The notes under the pieces: model-generated | Told to the model about the DNA's origin: nothing | What the model saw: only the letters and a program-made list of their open reading frames with translations | The model's database searches: none | From: CAVVGZ01 sp963841845 | GTDB lineage: Bacteria; Chloroflexota; Anaerolineae; Anaerolineales; Anaerolineaceae | Assembly (NCBI GenBank): GCA_963841845.1 | Contig: CAWJEG010000007.1 | Coordinates: forward strand, 310,001-374,000 | Length of the DNA stretch: 64,000 nt | Direction of reading: 5' to 3' | Part shown: in pieces, positions 18,266-27,295 of the stretch | How the letters are laid out: each line of letters opens with the position of its first letter | Numbering within the stretch: position 1 is the first letter of the stretch | Program-made: the position numbers and the translations under genes

Positions 18266-18700
18266 TTAATCCTGTTCGCCCTCCAGATCATATTGGGGTG
18301 GGTAATCTGCTGCCTGGTTTTCTGGTTTATAGGTTTTTACCCTAACCAGGTGAATGGTCACAGCGGCAGCAATTCCAACCAGGACCAGTTTTAACCACAA
18401 AACGCCTACTACAAACCACGCCGCGTAAACAATAGTCATCCATAACAGCAGGATTGTAACAATTTTATGAATCAGTGGAATGCCCCTGCCCTCCCGGTAA
18501 TTGCGGATATACTCCCCAAACCAGCGGTTGGTCAGCAGCCAATTGTAAAATCGGTCCGAGCTGCGCGCATAAAAATAGGCTGCCAGGAGCAGGAAAGGTG
18601 TTGTAGGCAGGATCGGCAGGAGGATTCCGACTGCCGCCAGAATCACACACAGCGTTCCAAAAACAATCAGCACATTTCTTCTAATGGATTTTAATTTCAT
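18266..18700 (-). CDS. DUF454 (YbaN-like) membrane protein
   Basis: About 144 residues with the DUF454 signature: an N-terminal membrane segment, GILLPILPTTPFLLLAAYFYARSS and then FYNWLLTNRWFGEYIRNY, followed by two more hydrophobic helices. Members are inner-membrane proteins of unknown function. In-frame ATGs at 18700 and 18751 are possible; the shorter form begins with the basic MKLKSIRRN typical of the family, so I use 18700. Its gene faces away from the terminator at 18897. Confidence 0.85.
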   Translation of the reverse strand: MKLKSIRRNVLIVFGTLCVILAAVGILLPILPTTPFLLLAAYFYARSSDRFYNWLLTNRWFGEYIRNYREGRGIPLIHKIVTILLLWMTIVYAAWFVVGVLWLKLVLVGIAAAVTIHLVRVKTYKPENQAADYPPQYDLEGEQD

Positions 18701-18896
18701 AGCTGGGACATCGAACCTTGCCTGAGGAATATTATTCCTGACTTGTCTCATTTATCAACTTTTATAATTATAAAGGATAAAGCCTGAAAAAATCCGGGTA
18801 GGCTATATTCTTGATCATTTTCTACCGCTTATGATGGATCGGTTTCATTCGGAAAATTTTTCCGGAGAACGTGTAACACCTAATCAACTGACAATT

Positions 18897-18927
18897 AAAT
18901 CGTCCCCCATGGCTTGGGGGACGATTT
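18897..18927. terminator. strong bidirectional hairpin, terminator of the sulfur-relay operon
   Basis: AAATCGTCCCCC (18897-18908) pairs perfectly with GGGGGACGATTT (18916-18927) over a 7-base loop. The A/T ends give a short U tract in either direction. It sits 85 bases beyond the stop of the HdrD/DsrK-like gene (19012), the last gene of the minus-strand operon, which makes it the probable operon terminator. Confidence 0.75.
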
Positions 18928-19011
18928 CTACTTATTCATATCTAATAGCTTATCGCTATACCAGGATGCCTGGAAGATTTAAGCAATCCAGGGCAGCGTT
19001 ATCCTTGATGC

Positions 19012-20307
19012 TTAACCTGATACGACAGCTTCTTTTTCTTTGGCTTTCAGCATCGCTTTCATTACCAGTTCAGCCATGCCGGTTACACCAACCCCCAGTT
19101 CATAATGCTCGCTGAGCTCCCCGATCTGGTGTCTGCAGTTATCACAGGATGCCACAACCATGCAGGCGCCTGTTTTGCGGATCTGGTCGGCTTTTGGTTT
19201 GCCGGCTGCCAGCCGTTCTTCTTCATAATCCAGGTTGGCTACCAGGCCGCTCCCTCCGCCGCAGCAGATGCTGTTCTGGCGGTTGGGGGTCATCTCAATG
19301 AAATTCGGCGCAATTTGGCGCAGGATCCTGCGCGGCTCTTCATAAATGCCGCCATTTCTTCCCAGGTTGCACGGATCATGGATGGTTATCGGGCCGAGGT
19401 CATCAATCATAGCTACCTTGATCCGCCCGTCCTGGATATATTCATCCATTACCTCAATGATACTGCGCACCTTGAACGGCATGGTTTCATCAAACCAGTT
19501 GGGTACCATCCAGCGGTAGCTTGAGTAGGCATGGCCGCATTCGGTGATGATGACTTCTTCCACGCCCAATCGCTTGGCTTCGTTGATCACCCGCTCGGCA
19601 ATTCGCTTTGCCCTGGGGATATCGTGTAGAAAAACGGCATAATTGGCCGCTTCAAACATGCTGAGCGTCCAGGACTCTCCGGCTTCATTAAATATTGCAG
19701 CCGCCGGGAGGATGGTATGTTTTCCAGATAAAGGTACATAAAGAACGCGCGCTTTTTGATCGATTGGTATGACAGCATCCGCATTGCCGGTTTCTTCGCG
19801 TAGTTCGCTTTCGATATCCTTGATCTGGTCAAGGTAGAATTCCTTGAAGAAATCCAGGTTTTCTTCCCGCGAGATCGCTGCGTCAGCCAGCTGGTCAAGA
19901 ATTTCCGGCTGTTTTCCGGTGGCGGTTGCCATAGCGCGCATGGTGCGCACGATCTGGCGTGTATCCACCCCGAACGGACAATTTACCACGCATCTTCCGC
20001 ACAGGGTACAGTCCCTGAAGGCAATCTCAGACATCTCATCCAGTCGCTCTTCAGTCAGGTCAACCGCACCTACAAACCCCGGGATCCATTTTCCAAACCA
20101 CTCATGCTTGCGGCGCCAGACCAGGCGCATCCGGTCTGTCTTGTATGTAGGCACAAATTTTGGATTCTTTTCAGAAAGGAAATAATGGCAGGAATCGTTG
20201 CAAAGGCCGCAGTGCGCACACACAGCCAGCCAGGTCTGCATCTGCCGGGTTAACCCCGCCTCCATCACTTCCATTGCTTTGGTGACATTATCGTTCGTCT
20301 CAGGCAT
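19012..20307 (-). CDS. DsrK/HdrD-like iron-sulfur oxidoreductase subunit
   Basis: A 431-residue protein. Two N-terminal 4Fe-4S sites are visible: CAHCGLCNDSC (residues 30-40) and CTLCGRCVVNCP (near residue 96). The C-terminal part carries two CCG-type modules (HDPCNLGRN and SICCGGGSG; then ASCDNCRHQ), the cysteine-rich domain that binds the catalytic 4Fe-4S of heterodisulfide reductase HdrB/HdrD and DsrK. The ATG overlaps the end of the cytochrome-b-like gene by eight bases, so the two are probably a complex like DsrMK: the membrane b-type subunit exchanges electrons with quinone and this subunit handles disulfide or persulfide chemistry. The physiological substrate is inferred from the TusA and DsrE neighbours. 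Confidence 0.85.
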   Translation of the reverse strand: MPETNDNVTKAMEVMEAGLTRQMQTWLAVCAHCGLCNDSCHYFLSEKNPKFVPTYKTDRMRLVWRRKHEWFGKWIPGFVGAVDLTEERLDEMSEIAFRDCTLCGRCVVNCPFGVDTRQIVRTMRAMATATGKQPEILDQLADAAISREENLDFFKEFYLDQIKDIESELREETGNADAVIPIDQKARVLYVPLSGKHTILPAAAIFNEAGESWTLSMFEAANYAVFLHDIPRAKRIAERVINEAKRLGVEEVIITECGHAYSSYRWMVPNWFDETMPFKVRSIIEVMDEYIQDGRIKVAMIDDLGPITIHDPCNLGRNGGIYEEPRRILRQIAPNFIEMTPNRQNSICCGGGSGLVANLDYEEERLAAGKPKADQIRKTGACMVVASCDNCRHQIGELSEHYELGVGVTGMAELVMKAMLKAKEKEAVVSG

Positions 20308-20944
20308 GGCTTTCCTCGCTTTTCAGTGTCCCTTTGCGGGCAGTGTCAATGCCGTAGAAATAACGGGCAAATGGATAATAAAAATAGTGGTTAATTTTGC
20401 TGAATGGTTCGTATAACAGGAAAATGAATACGATGGTGAAATACGCATAAGAACCCCAGGCACTTCCCTGCAAAATCACCAGTCCGGCAACGTTGTACAG
20501 CAGGACAATGAACAGGGCAAAGTAATCATCCATCGTGCTGATGATGCGCATTTCCGGGAGGTAAACTCGGCGCACAAAGCGGATGATCCCGGCTATCAGA
20601 CTGATGAAAATCACCACACTGAACACCGTCCGCACCGGAGCCGTCATTATTTCGGGCGTATAGGTGACCAGGTAAGACAGCGCTATATTAAACGCCAGTC
20701 CGATATGGAAACCAATAAACACCAGGTAATAAAACCAGTGCCGGCGGGTGCTGTCCATCTTCCACGGCATGATAATCGTAATGAACGCATCCCAGATGCC
20801 TTTCCCGATCTCGCCTTTGGGATCCGGCGAGCGGTCGTTTACGAAGCGGGAGCGCAGCAGGTAAACCAGCCGCAACGAATAGACAATTAGAAAAACCGGT
20901 GTAGCAATTAAATGGACCAGTTCTTGGTAGTGGCTCAGTTCCAT
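20300..20944 (-). CDS. DsrM/NarI-like cytochrome b membrane subunit
   Basis: A 214-residue integral membrane protein with five or six hydrophobic helices and several membrane-embedded histidines (for example in ELSHYQELVHLIATP and HWFYYLVFIGFHIGL) that could coordinate heme b, as in the NarI/DsrM gamma-subunit family. It lies two bases after the TusA-like gene and overlaps the Fe-S subunit gene. The proposed role is quinone-linked electron transfer to or from the adjacent HdrD/DsrK-like subunit. The direction of flow cannot be told from sequence. Confidence 0.8.
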   Translation of the reverse strand: MELSHYQELVHLIATPVFLIVYSLRLVYLLRSRFVNDRSPDPKGEIGKGIWDAFITIIMPWKMDSTRRHWFYYLVFIGFHIGLAFNIALSYLVTYTPEIMTAPVRTVFSVVIFISLIAGIIRFVRRVYLPEMRIISTMDDYFALFIVLLYNVAGLVILQGSAWGSYAYFTIVFIFLLYEPFSKINHYFYYPFARYFYGIDTARKGTLKSEESHA

Positions 20945-20946
20945 AA

Positions 20947-21183
20947 TTATTTCACCCGGCGTACCCAGAATTTGATGGTTTTATCAACCTTTTCCATTTT
21001 TACAAGTTCATTGCCGGTGCTCTTGCACCAGGCGGGAATATCAGCCATTACACCCGGATCTGAAGCTTCAGCCTCGATGACCTGGCCAATCTCAATTCCT
21101 TTAATTGCCTTGGCCATCTTAACGATCGGCATTGGGCAAAGTAATCCTTTAAGATCTAGAACGATATCTGCATTTTCACTCAT
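20947..21183 (-). CDS. TusA-family sulfurtransferase
   Basis: A 78-residue protein with DLKGLLCPMPIVKMAKAIKGI: the CPMP active-site Cys16 of TusA/SirA carriers that accept sulfane sulfur as a persulfide. A second Cys is in DIPAWCKSTG, a pattern common in TusA-like proteins beside DsrE. The frame extends upstream to 21249, but AGGAGAATAACC places the start at 21183. It sits between the DsrE-like gene and the membrane redox pair, suggesting it ferries sulfur in this module. Confidence 0.9.
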   Translation of the reverse strand: MSENADIVLDLKGLLCPMPIVKMAKAIKGIEIGQVIEAEASDPGVMADIPAWCKSTGNELVKMEKVDKTIKFWVRRVK

Positions 21184-21193
21184 GGTTATTCTC

Positions 21194-21737
21194 CTATATA
21201 AATAATGTAATTTTGCTTTCAGCAGCTTCCTGGATAAAAGCAGCCACACCTACCGGCTCGGTGACGTTGTCTCTCATTGTCTCCATACCATATTCCATCA
21301 TTTGCATGGTCATGTCACAGGGCATCATTTTGACATCCAGCTCAACCGCTATCTGGTAAAGTTCTTCCAGCGATGCCGCGCCCTTTTCTTTCATCATCTT
21401 TTTGAACATCCAGCGTCCCATTCCCACCATGTTCAGCCGGCTGGGTCCAATTGCATCCAGACCGCCCCGGTTCATCATGGCGAGCATTTTTCCCATCATT
21501 GTCGTGCCCGGTTTTGTACCACTTCTTTTGAATGGCTTTAAAACCCCAGAAAGTGAAAAACATGGTCACTTCCATGCCTGAGGCTGCCGCACCGGTTCCA
21601 ATGAGGAAGGCTGCCATCACTTTATCCATGTCACCGCTTAAAACAACCATGGAAATTTTGTTTTTCGTAGCATTTGGATTACTGTTTGCTACAGAAACAC
21701 CTGCGTATAAATTCATCAATAAATTTACATCTACCAT
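21194..21737 (-). CDS. DsrE/DrsE_2-like sulfur-relay protein, frameshifted
   Basis: Two overlapping frames make one DsrE-type protein. The N-terminal half (from ATG at 21737, with AAGGAGAATG upstream) has KISMVVLSGDMDKVMAAFLI and VTMFFTFWGFKAIQK. The C-terminal half has GTTMMGKMLAMMNRGG, ELDVKMMPCDMTMQMMEYG and GVAAFIQEA. The Cys in MMPCDMTMQMM matches the conserved cysteine of the DrsE_2 group. Removing one A near 21525 (AAG-A-AGT) restores a single protein of about 180 residues. Such proteins accept or donate sulfane sulfur with TusA, encoded 10 bases downstream. The shift in an otherwise conserved operon makes a sequencing error plausible. Confidence 0.85.
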
Positions 21738-21782
21738 TACACATTCTCCTTCAAGTAGGTTTTAAATATATATGTTATGTGG

Positions 21783-22130
21783 CTAGGGATTTATAACCAT
21801 TTCTTCAACCAGGCCTGCCTGGTGTTTTATCTGTTCCGACATTACCTCACGCAGCAAGTCCAGGGCTTGAATAACCCGCATATCGGTTAAAGAATATACA
21901 ACCTTATTCCCTTCACGTACTGCTGAAACCAGATTACGCGCCCGTAGTATCTGCAGATGCCGGGATACGGTTGGTTGCCCCATATTTAACAGCCTGACAA
22001 GCTCATTGACTGAAAGCGATTGGTCGGCAAGAATATAAAGGATCAGGATGCGGGTTGGATCCGACAATCCGGAACAGATCTCTGCATGCAGGCCCCTGAT
22101 TTCATCGTGAAGCGTTGGATCGACTGGCAA
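21783..22130 (-). CDS. ArsR-family transcriptional regulator
   Basis: A 115-residue winged-helix regulator: CSGLSDPTRILILYILADQ, LSVNELVRLLNMGQPTVSRHLQILRARNLV and the wing REGNKVVYSL are typical of ArsR/SmtB proteins. A single Cys (residue 20) precedes the first helix; the second cysteine used by persulfide sensors such as SqrR/BigR is not seen, and no full metal site is obvious. It heads the dsrE-tusA-dsrM-dsrK-like operon with a 45-base gap, so it probably controls that operon in response to a sulfur or redox signal. Confidence 0.9.
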   Translation of the reverse strand: MPVDPTLHDEIRGLHAEICSGLSDPTRILILYILADQSLSVNELVRLLNMGQPTVSRHLQILRARNLVSAVREGNKVVYSLTDMRVIQALDLLREVMSEQIKHQAGLVEEMVINP

Positions 22131-22563
22131 ATGTCTACTCCTATATTGGTATATACGTATTTTCAGATATGTATATATTATATAGTATATCGATTTTTGT
22201 CAAGGAGAATGTGATATTAATCACAATATTTTAAGGTTGTTGTTCCAGGAATGGGAAATTAGATGGCTGAGGATTTTTCGGAATTAAGGACCTCAAAAAC
22301 CAATCCCCCCTGGTATGAAGACCCTTTTTCACCTCTAATTAAAAATACCCTCTACACATCTGGATAGTATTTGTTTTTTTAATACCCAGCCTCACTCGAT
22401 AACTTCCAATCGATCATCTGTATTTGCGCAGAGAAATTTGGATATTACAAAATCCTGAGTATTTAGTTACCTGATGTAATATGGGGATTTACGCTTTTAT
22501 CTCAATCCCAGGTGAAATATTTGATGCAGCCTTGAGCGAGATAAATCAATGGTTTTTTCTCAT
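22131..22563. other. intergenic region upstream of the arsR-type gene
   Basis: About 430 bases with no gene. The only element seen is the dyad at 22150-22177, which probably holds the operon promoter and operator. Confidence 0.5.
22150..22177. promoter_or_regulatory. candidate ArsR operator
   Basis: TATATAC (22150-22156) is mirrored by GTATATA (22171-22177) with a 14-base centre, 20-47 bases upstream of the regulator ATG at 22130. AT-rich imperfect dyads at this position are typical of autoregulated ArsR-family genes. Position and symmetry are seen; binding is inferred. Confidence 0.5.
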
Positions 22564-22971
22564 TTATGCTTGTTCTGACTGGAAGGATTTTTTATTGAAC
22601 AGTCCTGTAATGACTCCTGTAAGGATGAGTGGAATGGCCAGCACCACAGGGATCACAATGGATTCACCGATGGATTTCATGACCTCTCCGGGCCGGCTGA
22701 AAGTGAGAACATAGAAAAGAACCACAACAATTGTAGCCAGGAGACCGGTGATCCCGCCGCCAATCCATCCCAGTTTCAATATCCCGACCATTAATCCAAT
22801 TGCACCCCCGATAATTGCACCGATCACACCGACTACAGCGCCATAGCCCAGCGCTTCTCCCGGCCTGGTACCATCAATCATGGCCAAAATGCTAAAAATG
22901 GATGCGGAAAGAATAAAGCCAACCCCGGCTCCCAATAGTCCATTCGCAAATATACTGGCAAATCGATTCAT
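22564..22971 (-). CDS. glycine-rich four-helix membrane protein, unknown function
   Basis: A 135-residue membrane protein with four hydrophobic helices. The second and third are rich in small residues (GYGAVVGVIGAIIGGAIGLMVG), a glycine-zipper-like pattern favouring tight helix packing. ATG at 22971 is preceded by GGAGGGAAAC, a strong ribosome binding site. No recognised domain and no operon partner. Confidence 0.7.
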   Translation of the reverse strand: MNRFASIFANGLLGAGVGFILSASIFSILAMIDGTRPGEALGYGAVVGVIGAIIGGAIGLMVGILKLGWIGGGITGLLATIVVVLFYVLTFSRPGEVMKSIGESIVIPVVLAIPLILTGVITGLFNKKSFQSEQA

Positions 22972-23570
22972 GTTTCCCTCCGCAAATTTATCGTTTTCTA
23001 AATCAATGCAATACGTTACGAAAACTAGACTTCTTGAAATAATCCCTTCTTACTTAAACTGCCATCCGTTTCAAAGATTCGATTATTAATTACTTTCCTT
23101 GGCTTTTTTGTCAGGAATAATTTCCAATGAATATTGACCAGGTATGTTTATCAGATGAGGTCATTTGCTCGGACAGAAAATTGGCCGGGCTGACAATAAC
23201 ACTTGAAGCAACCTCCCCGGCCAATATCATCCGTCGTTTTTTGGACAGATCAGTTTTTAGGGCTGCCTGGTAGGTTGTCTCTGATCGGGTTAATCCATTT
23301 AAGAAGAACCGTTTCAGGCTTCTTCCTATTAAACACTCCTCAAACCCAGCACTATAACCCGGGTTTCAATAAATCGTCGTATGCAGCCATTAGAAAATCG
23401 AAGATAGTTAAAGCAAAAATAATGTAAAGGAACCACACTCAGGCATGGCATCTCTGCAGATTTAAACAATCGGTCGCCATGCCGTAGGTGAAATCAATAT
23501 AACCACAAGGATTTCCCTAACCCACAATTCTTTACAGCAATAGACTTCTAATATTCCTTGTGACAAATAG
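22972..23570. other. intergenic with one long-looped inverted repeat
   Basis: About 600 bases without a credible gene. ATTGGCCGGG (23180-23189) and CCCGGCCAAT (23216-23225) form a perfect 10-bp inverted repeat around a 26-base centre, suggesting a folded RNA or protein site of unknown role. Confidence 0.45.
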
Positions 23571-26500
23571 TTATACACCACCCAGAAAATCGTAGCTGAC
23601 TTTCTTCTGCACCGCTGATATTTGTGCAAATGCCTGTTTCAGTAATTCCTTCTGCATATGTCCCAACTTAGCGGATTGGATGACATTTTGGGGCACCTGT
23701 CCGGACCGTATAGCCTCAAGCTGGTTTTGCAGTCGCAATTGCATCAGGAAATCGTAAGCAGCCGATATTTCATCGCGGGTGTTTGAGTGGATTACCTTGA
23801 TTTCAGCCAGGGCGTCTATCCGATCAAGGGTGTGGGTTGCATTTATCTGGTGCCGGAGTGCGTATAATCGCCCAAAACTGACAATAGGCATCATCACATC
23901 TTTTAGATTTATTTCCCCGGAATGTTCAATAGCGCCACCGCCAAGGTAAATATTCCCTAACAAGTGCAAAGGAGTCTTGAAGATTAAAGCGTTTTGTGCA
24001 AAAAGGTGGAAGAAAGCCTGCTCATTTATTAGGGATGTGTGGATGTATCGCCTTAACTCATGCGCCAATTCGGCATCCCCATACACAGTACGGAAATCAA
24101 AGAATATACTCAGATCAACAATTTCTTGCGGTTCTTTCTTTTGAATCCAGTTGTCAAAACCAGAAAGCCAATCGGACAGGGAACGGCACCAGAGCGGATT
24201 GTTGGCCATTACCTGCCCGCGGCACACTTGGTAACCGGCATGACTCAGATCTGTGCACACCCTGCTTCCTAACCTTAAAAAGTAATCTGTAATTCCTTCC
24301 GGATCAGCTTGATGTTCATCAGCCATAAATATGATTCCATTATCCTGGTCTGTAAGCAAAGTCGGCTCCTGGCGTCCCTGGCTTCCCATGGCGATAAACG
24401 CAAATCTGGTTGGCGGCGGTCCAAGATCATTAATTGCCAGTTGAATGATGCGTTCGGTGGCTGCGTCGTAAATTGAAGCCAGCATATTGGTAACATGCCG
24501 GGGACGCGCACTGCTGTCCATTAGAGCCTTTACCAATGGAGTAATCCGTTCGCAGAATCTGGAGACTTCACCAGGGTCATTTGCCCTGGATATTTGCCGG
24601 GAAAGCACAATCGGTCCGTAACGGTGGAACTGAACCAGCGATTTATTATCGACCACATTAACAATTTTTCCATTTTGATCTTCCACTGCCAGATGCCGTA
24701 CACCTTTTTCTTCCATGAGCGATAGTGCCTCATAAATAAGTGCATGATCCGCTATTTTTATCAGCGGCGCACTCATAACCGTATGGACGGGATTGCTTAG
24801 CTTTATATTCTCAGCCAATACCCGCGCCCGTAAATCATGATCTGTAACAATTCCAATTACAGCCATGGATTCACTTGCTACCAATGCCGCCGTAACCTTT
24901 CGGGTGGTCATTAAGCGGGAAAGTTGTTCAATACTGGTATCCATAGTGGTAATGACAACATCCCGCTCCAAATTGGCTATCGGTTCATGTAAGAATAATA
25001 GTGAAGCTTGCAGCTTTTCAATGAGCGCTTCGCGTCCTGCCGTCTGCCTGGACTCCGTAGTCCTATCATCAATAATTCCGTCAATGTAGATGGGTTGATT
25101 TTGTTCATCACGCACCAGACACGCTGAAAGTGAAATATATCGGACTGTTGATTCTTTGGTTTCAACAACAAGGATATGGTTTTTAACTGCCTCTTCCCTT
25201 TCCAAAGTCGCAACCAAATGATCAAAATCTTCGGTATGGGTAAATAAATCCGACAGGGTTGCCTGGGATGTTTCTACAATCCCAAGAAGGGAGAGTATTT
25301 CACGACCTGTCTTGTTGATCCCAAGGAAAACACCCCGACCCGCGGCCAGAGCACGAAAAACACCAACCGGAACAGATTGTGCAGCAAGGTCTAATCCATC
25401 ACCGCCAAAAACAGGCAGATGTCGGGCAATATTTTTGGCAAGTAAAATAAATCCGGATTGACCGGAGAGCCGGATCGGGTTAATCGTGATAATACATTCC
25501 ATTATGCTTCCATCAGCCCGTTTTAAACAACCTTCAAGGGCTTCACCTGATACAACCTGGTCGCTGTTAGTTCCCTTGAGACGTTCCCACACGGCTTGAT
25601 TCGCATCAAAATCGGGTAACAAATCTACCAATTCTAATAATTCGAACTGGCGCGAAGTGTAACCAAGCATGGATAAAAATGTGGGGTTCGCATACCGGCA
25701 GCGGTCTTCAAGGATAAGCAGGGTACCTTCGGTTGTAGCTTCGACAAGAGAATGGTAGCGTTCAGTTGAGTCTCGGAGATTATCCACCATTTCCTGGCGT
25801 TCTTTTTCAATATGTAGACTCTGTTGAAGAACAAATGCCAGCAATAAAACAACGACACCAGATATCACCAGCGATGTATTAATCAGGCTTTGCTCAATAC
25901 GGGATATTTCCTGTTTTACATCATCGATGTAAATTCCGGTTCCAATGATCCATCCCCAGGGAGAGAACCCCTTCACATAGGACTCTTTAGGCTCCAACCG
26001 CAGGGGATCATCTTTCCACTGCCAGACATAATTAATGTATCCTTCCCCCTTGCGCTTTACCAGTTCTGCAAACTCGATAAAAATTGGCACCCCGCGCGGG
26101 TCTGAAAAATTTTGCAGATTCTGTCCATTCAGATCTGGTCGGTATGGATGCATGATCATGCGCGGCTCCATATCTTGTAACCAGAAATAATCTTTACCAT
26201 CAGCGCCATATCTTAAGGTTTCGATGCGCGTTTTTGCCAGCATCTGCGCTTGCTCACGGGTGATCAAGCCATTTCTCTCCTCCCGCTCATAAGAACTGAG
26301 GATGCTCCAGGCTGAATTGGTTAATTCCTGGATCATCTCACGCTTGCGATCGAGCAAGGTTTGCTCAATAGAAGGCAGGATAATTCCCCAGATGGAAGCC
26401 AGAAAAAGAGCTATGGCAATGATTGTGGGTAGAAAAATTCGCAGCACATAAGAACGCCGTCGAAAATGAGGCTTTTTTTCAATCTGGCTGCCCGGCATAA

Positions 26501-27293
26501 CCGGGTTGGTGGTTCCCTGTTTATCAGCATTAAAGAGTCCTGCAGAAAATTTGGGGCTTGAAAAAATTGCATCGCGGAACTTTATCCAATCCTCCCTCGG
26601 CATTTCGACCATGTAAGAATGATTTCCCTGGTCATTACCGCCATGGAAGTCGGTTCCGTAGCTTTTAAGTAGATTGTATTTATCCGCAATGGATCTTAAA
26701 TGGTTCTGTCCTGCATCGGAAAAGGGTGGGTTTACAACTTCTAAACCATCCAGCCCTTTTAACTTTAGATCCGCAACCAATCCATCTAGTAATCCGGGAT
26801 CGGATTCTAACAAAAGGGGGTGTGCCCAAAAGGCACACCCCCCTGCACGATGAATCAATGCAATGGCTTTGTCAATCTCAAGAAGACCATTCGGGGCCGC
26901 ACTGACAAATGCAGAGACACCTGGATCATTTGAACGACTGTTACCAGAATTTCGCAATGCTTCTGCGATGCTGTGTACTTCAATCCTGCGCATCTGGCGC
27001 AGGGATAGCATGGTGGCGGCCAGTTCAGGATTTTCCGGGTCAAATCCATAACCTACCAGGTGTGCTTCCCGCCCATTAAATTGGGTAGTCAACTCAACGC
27101 CGGAAATAGAAGCAACGCCGCGTTTTCTAAGCACATCCTGAAAATTTGTTAATCCTTCAATCGTATCGTGGTCGGTTAATGCAGCGAAGCGCACTCCCGC
27201 CGAGGCCAGATTTGCAGCCAAAACCTCAGGAGATTGTTCTCCATCGCTTAAGTTCGAATGGCAGTGAAAATTGACTGGAATACTATCATTCAT
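23571..27293 (-). CDS. PHP - Cache - PAS - PAS - CBS pair - DUF294 nucleotidyltransferase fusion sensor protein
   Basis: A 1240-residue membrane protein. Residues 1-230 are a PHP phosphoesterase-like domain (NFHCHSNLSDG, LTDHDT, FWAHP, GTDFHGG). A helix at about 284-305 is followed by an extracytoplasmic Cache domain (about 310-460; DGKDYFWLQD, YVKGFSPWGWIIGTGIY) and a second helix (473-491). Two PAS-like regions come next (about 510-620 and 645-745), then two CBS motifs (about 770-890). The last part is a DUF294-type nucleotidyltransferase, GlnD-like, with AMGSQGRQE and TDQDNG at about 969-987, plus its helical C-terminus. CBS-DUF294 proteins often accompany acetate-type symporters; here the symporter ends two bases upstream. 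It probably senses an external ligand and nucleotides and regulates transport or metabolism. The N-terminal PHP fusion is unusual. Confidence 0.85.
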   Translation of the reverse strand: MNDSIPVNFHCHSNLSDGEQSPEVLAANLASAGVRFAALTDHDTIEGLTNFQDVLRKRGVASISGVELTTQFNGREAHLVGYGFDPENPELAATMLSLRQMRRIEVHSIAEALRNSGNSRSNDPGVSAFVSAAPNGLLEIDKAIALIHRAGGCAFWAHPLLLESDPGLLDGLVADLKLKGLDGLEVVNPPFSDAGQNHLRSIADKYNLLKSYGTDFHGGNDQGNHSYMVEMPREDWIKFRDAIFSSPKFSAGLFNADKQGTTNPVMPGSQIEKKPHFRRRSYVLRIFLPTIIAIALFLASIWGIILPSIEQTLLDRKREMIQELTNSAWSILSSYEREERNGLITREQAQMLAKTRIETLRYGADGKDYFWLQDMEPRMIMHPYRPDLNGQNLQNFSDPRGVPIFIEFAELVKRKGEGYINYVWQWKDDPLRLEPKESYVKGFSPWGWIIGTGIYIDDVKQEISRIEQSLINTSLVISGVVVLLLAFVLQQSLHIEKERQEMVDNLRDSTERYHSLVEATTEGTLLILEDRCRYANPTFLSMLGYTSRQFELLELVDLLPDFDANQAVWERLKGTNSDQVVSGEALEGCLKRADGSIMECIITINPIRLSGQSGFILLAKNIARHLPVFGGDGLDLAAQSVPVGVFRALAAGRGVFLGINKTGREILSLLGIVETSQATLSDLFTHTEDFDHLVATLEREEAVKNHILVVETKESTVRYISLSACLVRDEQNQPIYIDGIIDDRTTESRQTAGREALIEKLQASLLFLHEPIANLERDVVITTMDTSIEQLSRLMTTRKVTAALVASESMAVIGIVTDHDLRARVLAENIKLSNPVHTVMSAPLIKIADHALIYEALSLMEEKGVRHLAVEDQNGKIVNVVDNKSLVQFHRYGPIVLSRQISRANDPGEVSRFCERITPLVKALMDSSARPRHVTNMLASIYDAATERIIQLAINDLGPPPTRFAFIAMGSQGRQEPTLLTDQDNGIIFMADEHQADPEGITDYFLRLGSRVCTDLSHAGYQVCRGQVMANNPLWCRSLSDWLSGFDNWIQKKEPQEIVDLSIFFDFRTVYGDAELAHELRRYIHTSLINEQAFFHLFAQNALIFKTPLHLLGNIYLGGGAIEHSGEINLKDVMMPIVSFGRLYALRHQINATHTLDRIDALAEIKVIHSNTRDEISAAYDFLMQLRLQNQLEAIRSGQVPQNVIQSAKLGHMQKELLKQAFAQISAVQKKVSYDFLGGV
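26816..26842 (-). other. very stable terminator-like hairpin inside the PHP-sensor coding region
   Basis: GGGGGTGTGCC (26816-26826) pairs perfectly with GGCACACCCCC (26832-26842) over a five-base loop. In the sense (minus) direction it is followed at once by TTTTGTT, so it has the shape of an intrinsic terminator within codons about 150-163 (GGCAFWAHPLLLE). It may simply reflect codon choice, or could cause premature termination or pausing after the PHP segment. Confidence 0.5.
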
Positions 27294-27295
27294 CC

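Noticed and set aside
19012..22130. Interpretation as a complete dissimilatory sulfite reductase locus
   Set aside because: No DsrAB, DsrC, DsrJ or DsrO genes are present; only the relay and membrane/Fe-S parts are seen.
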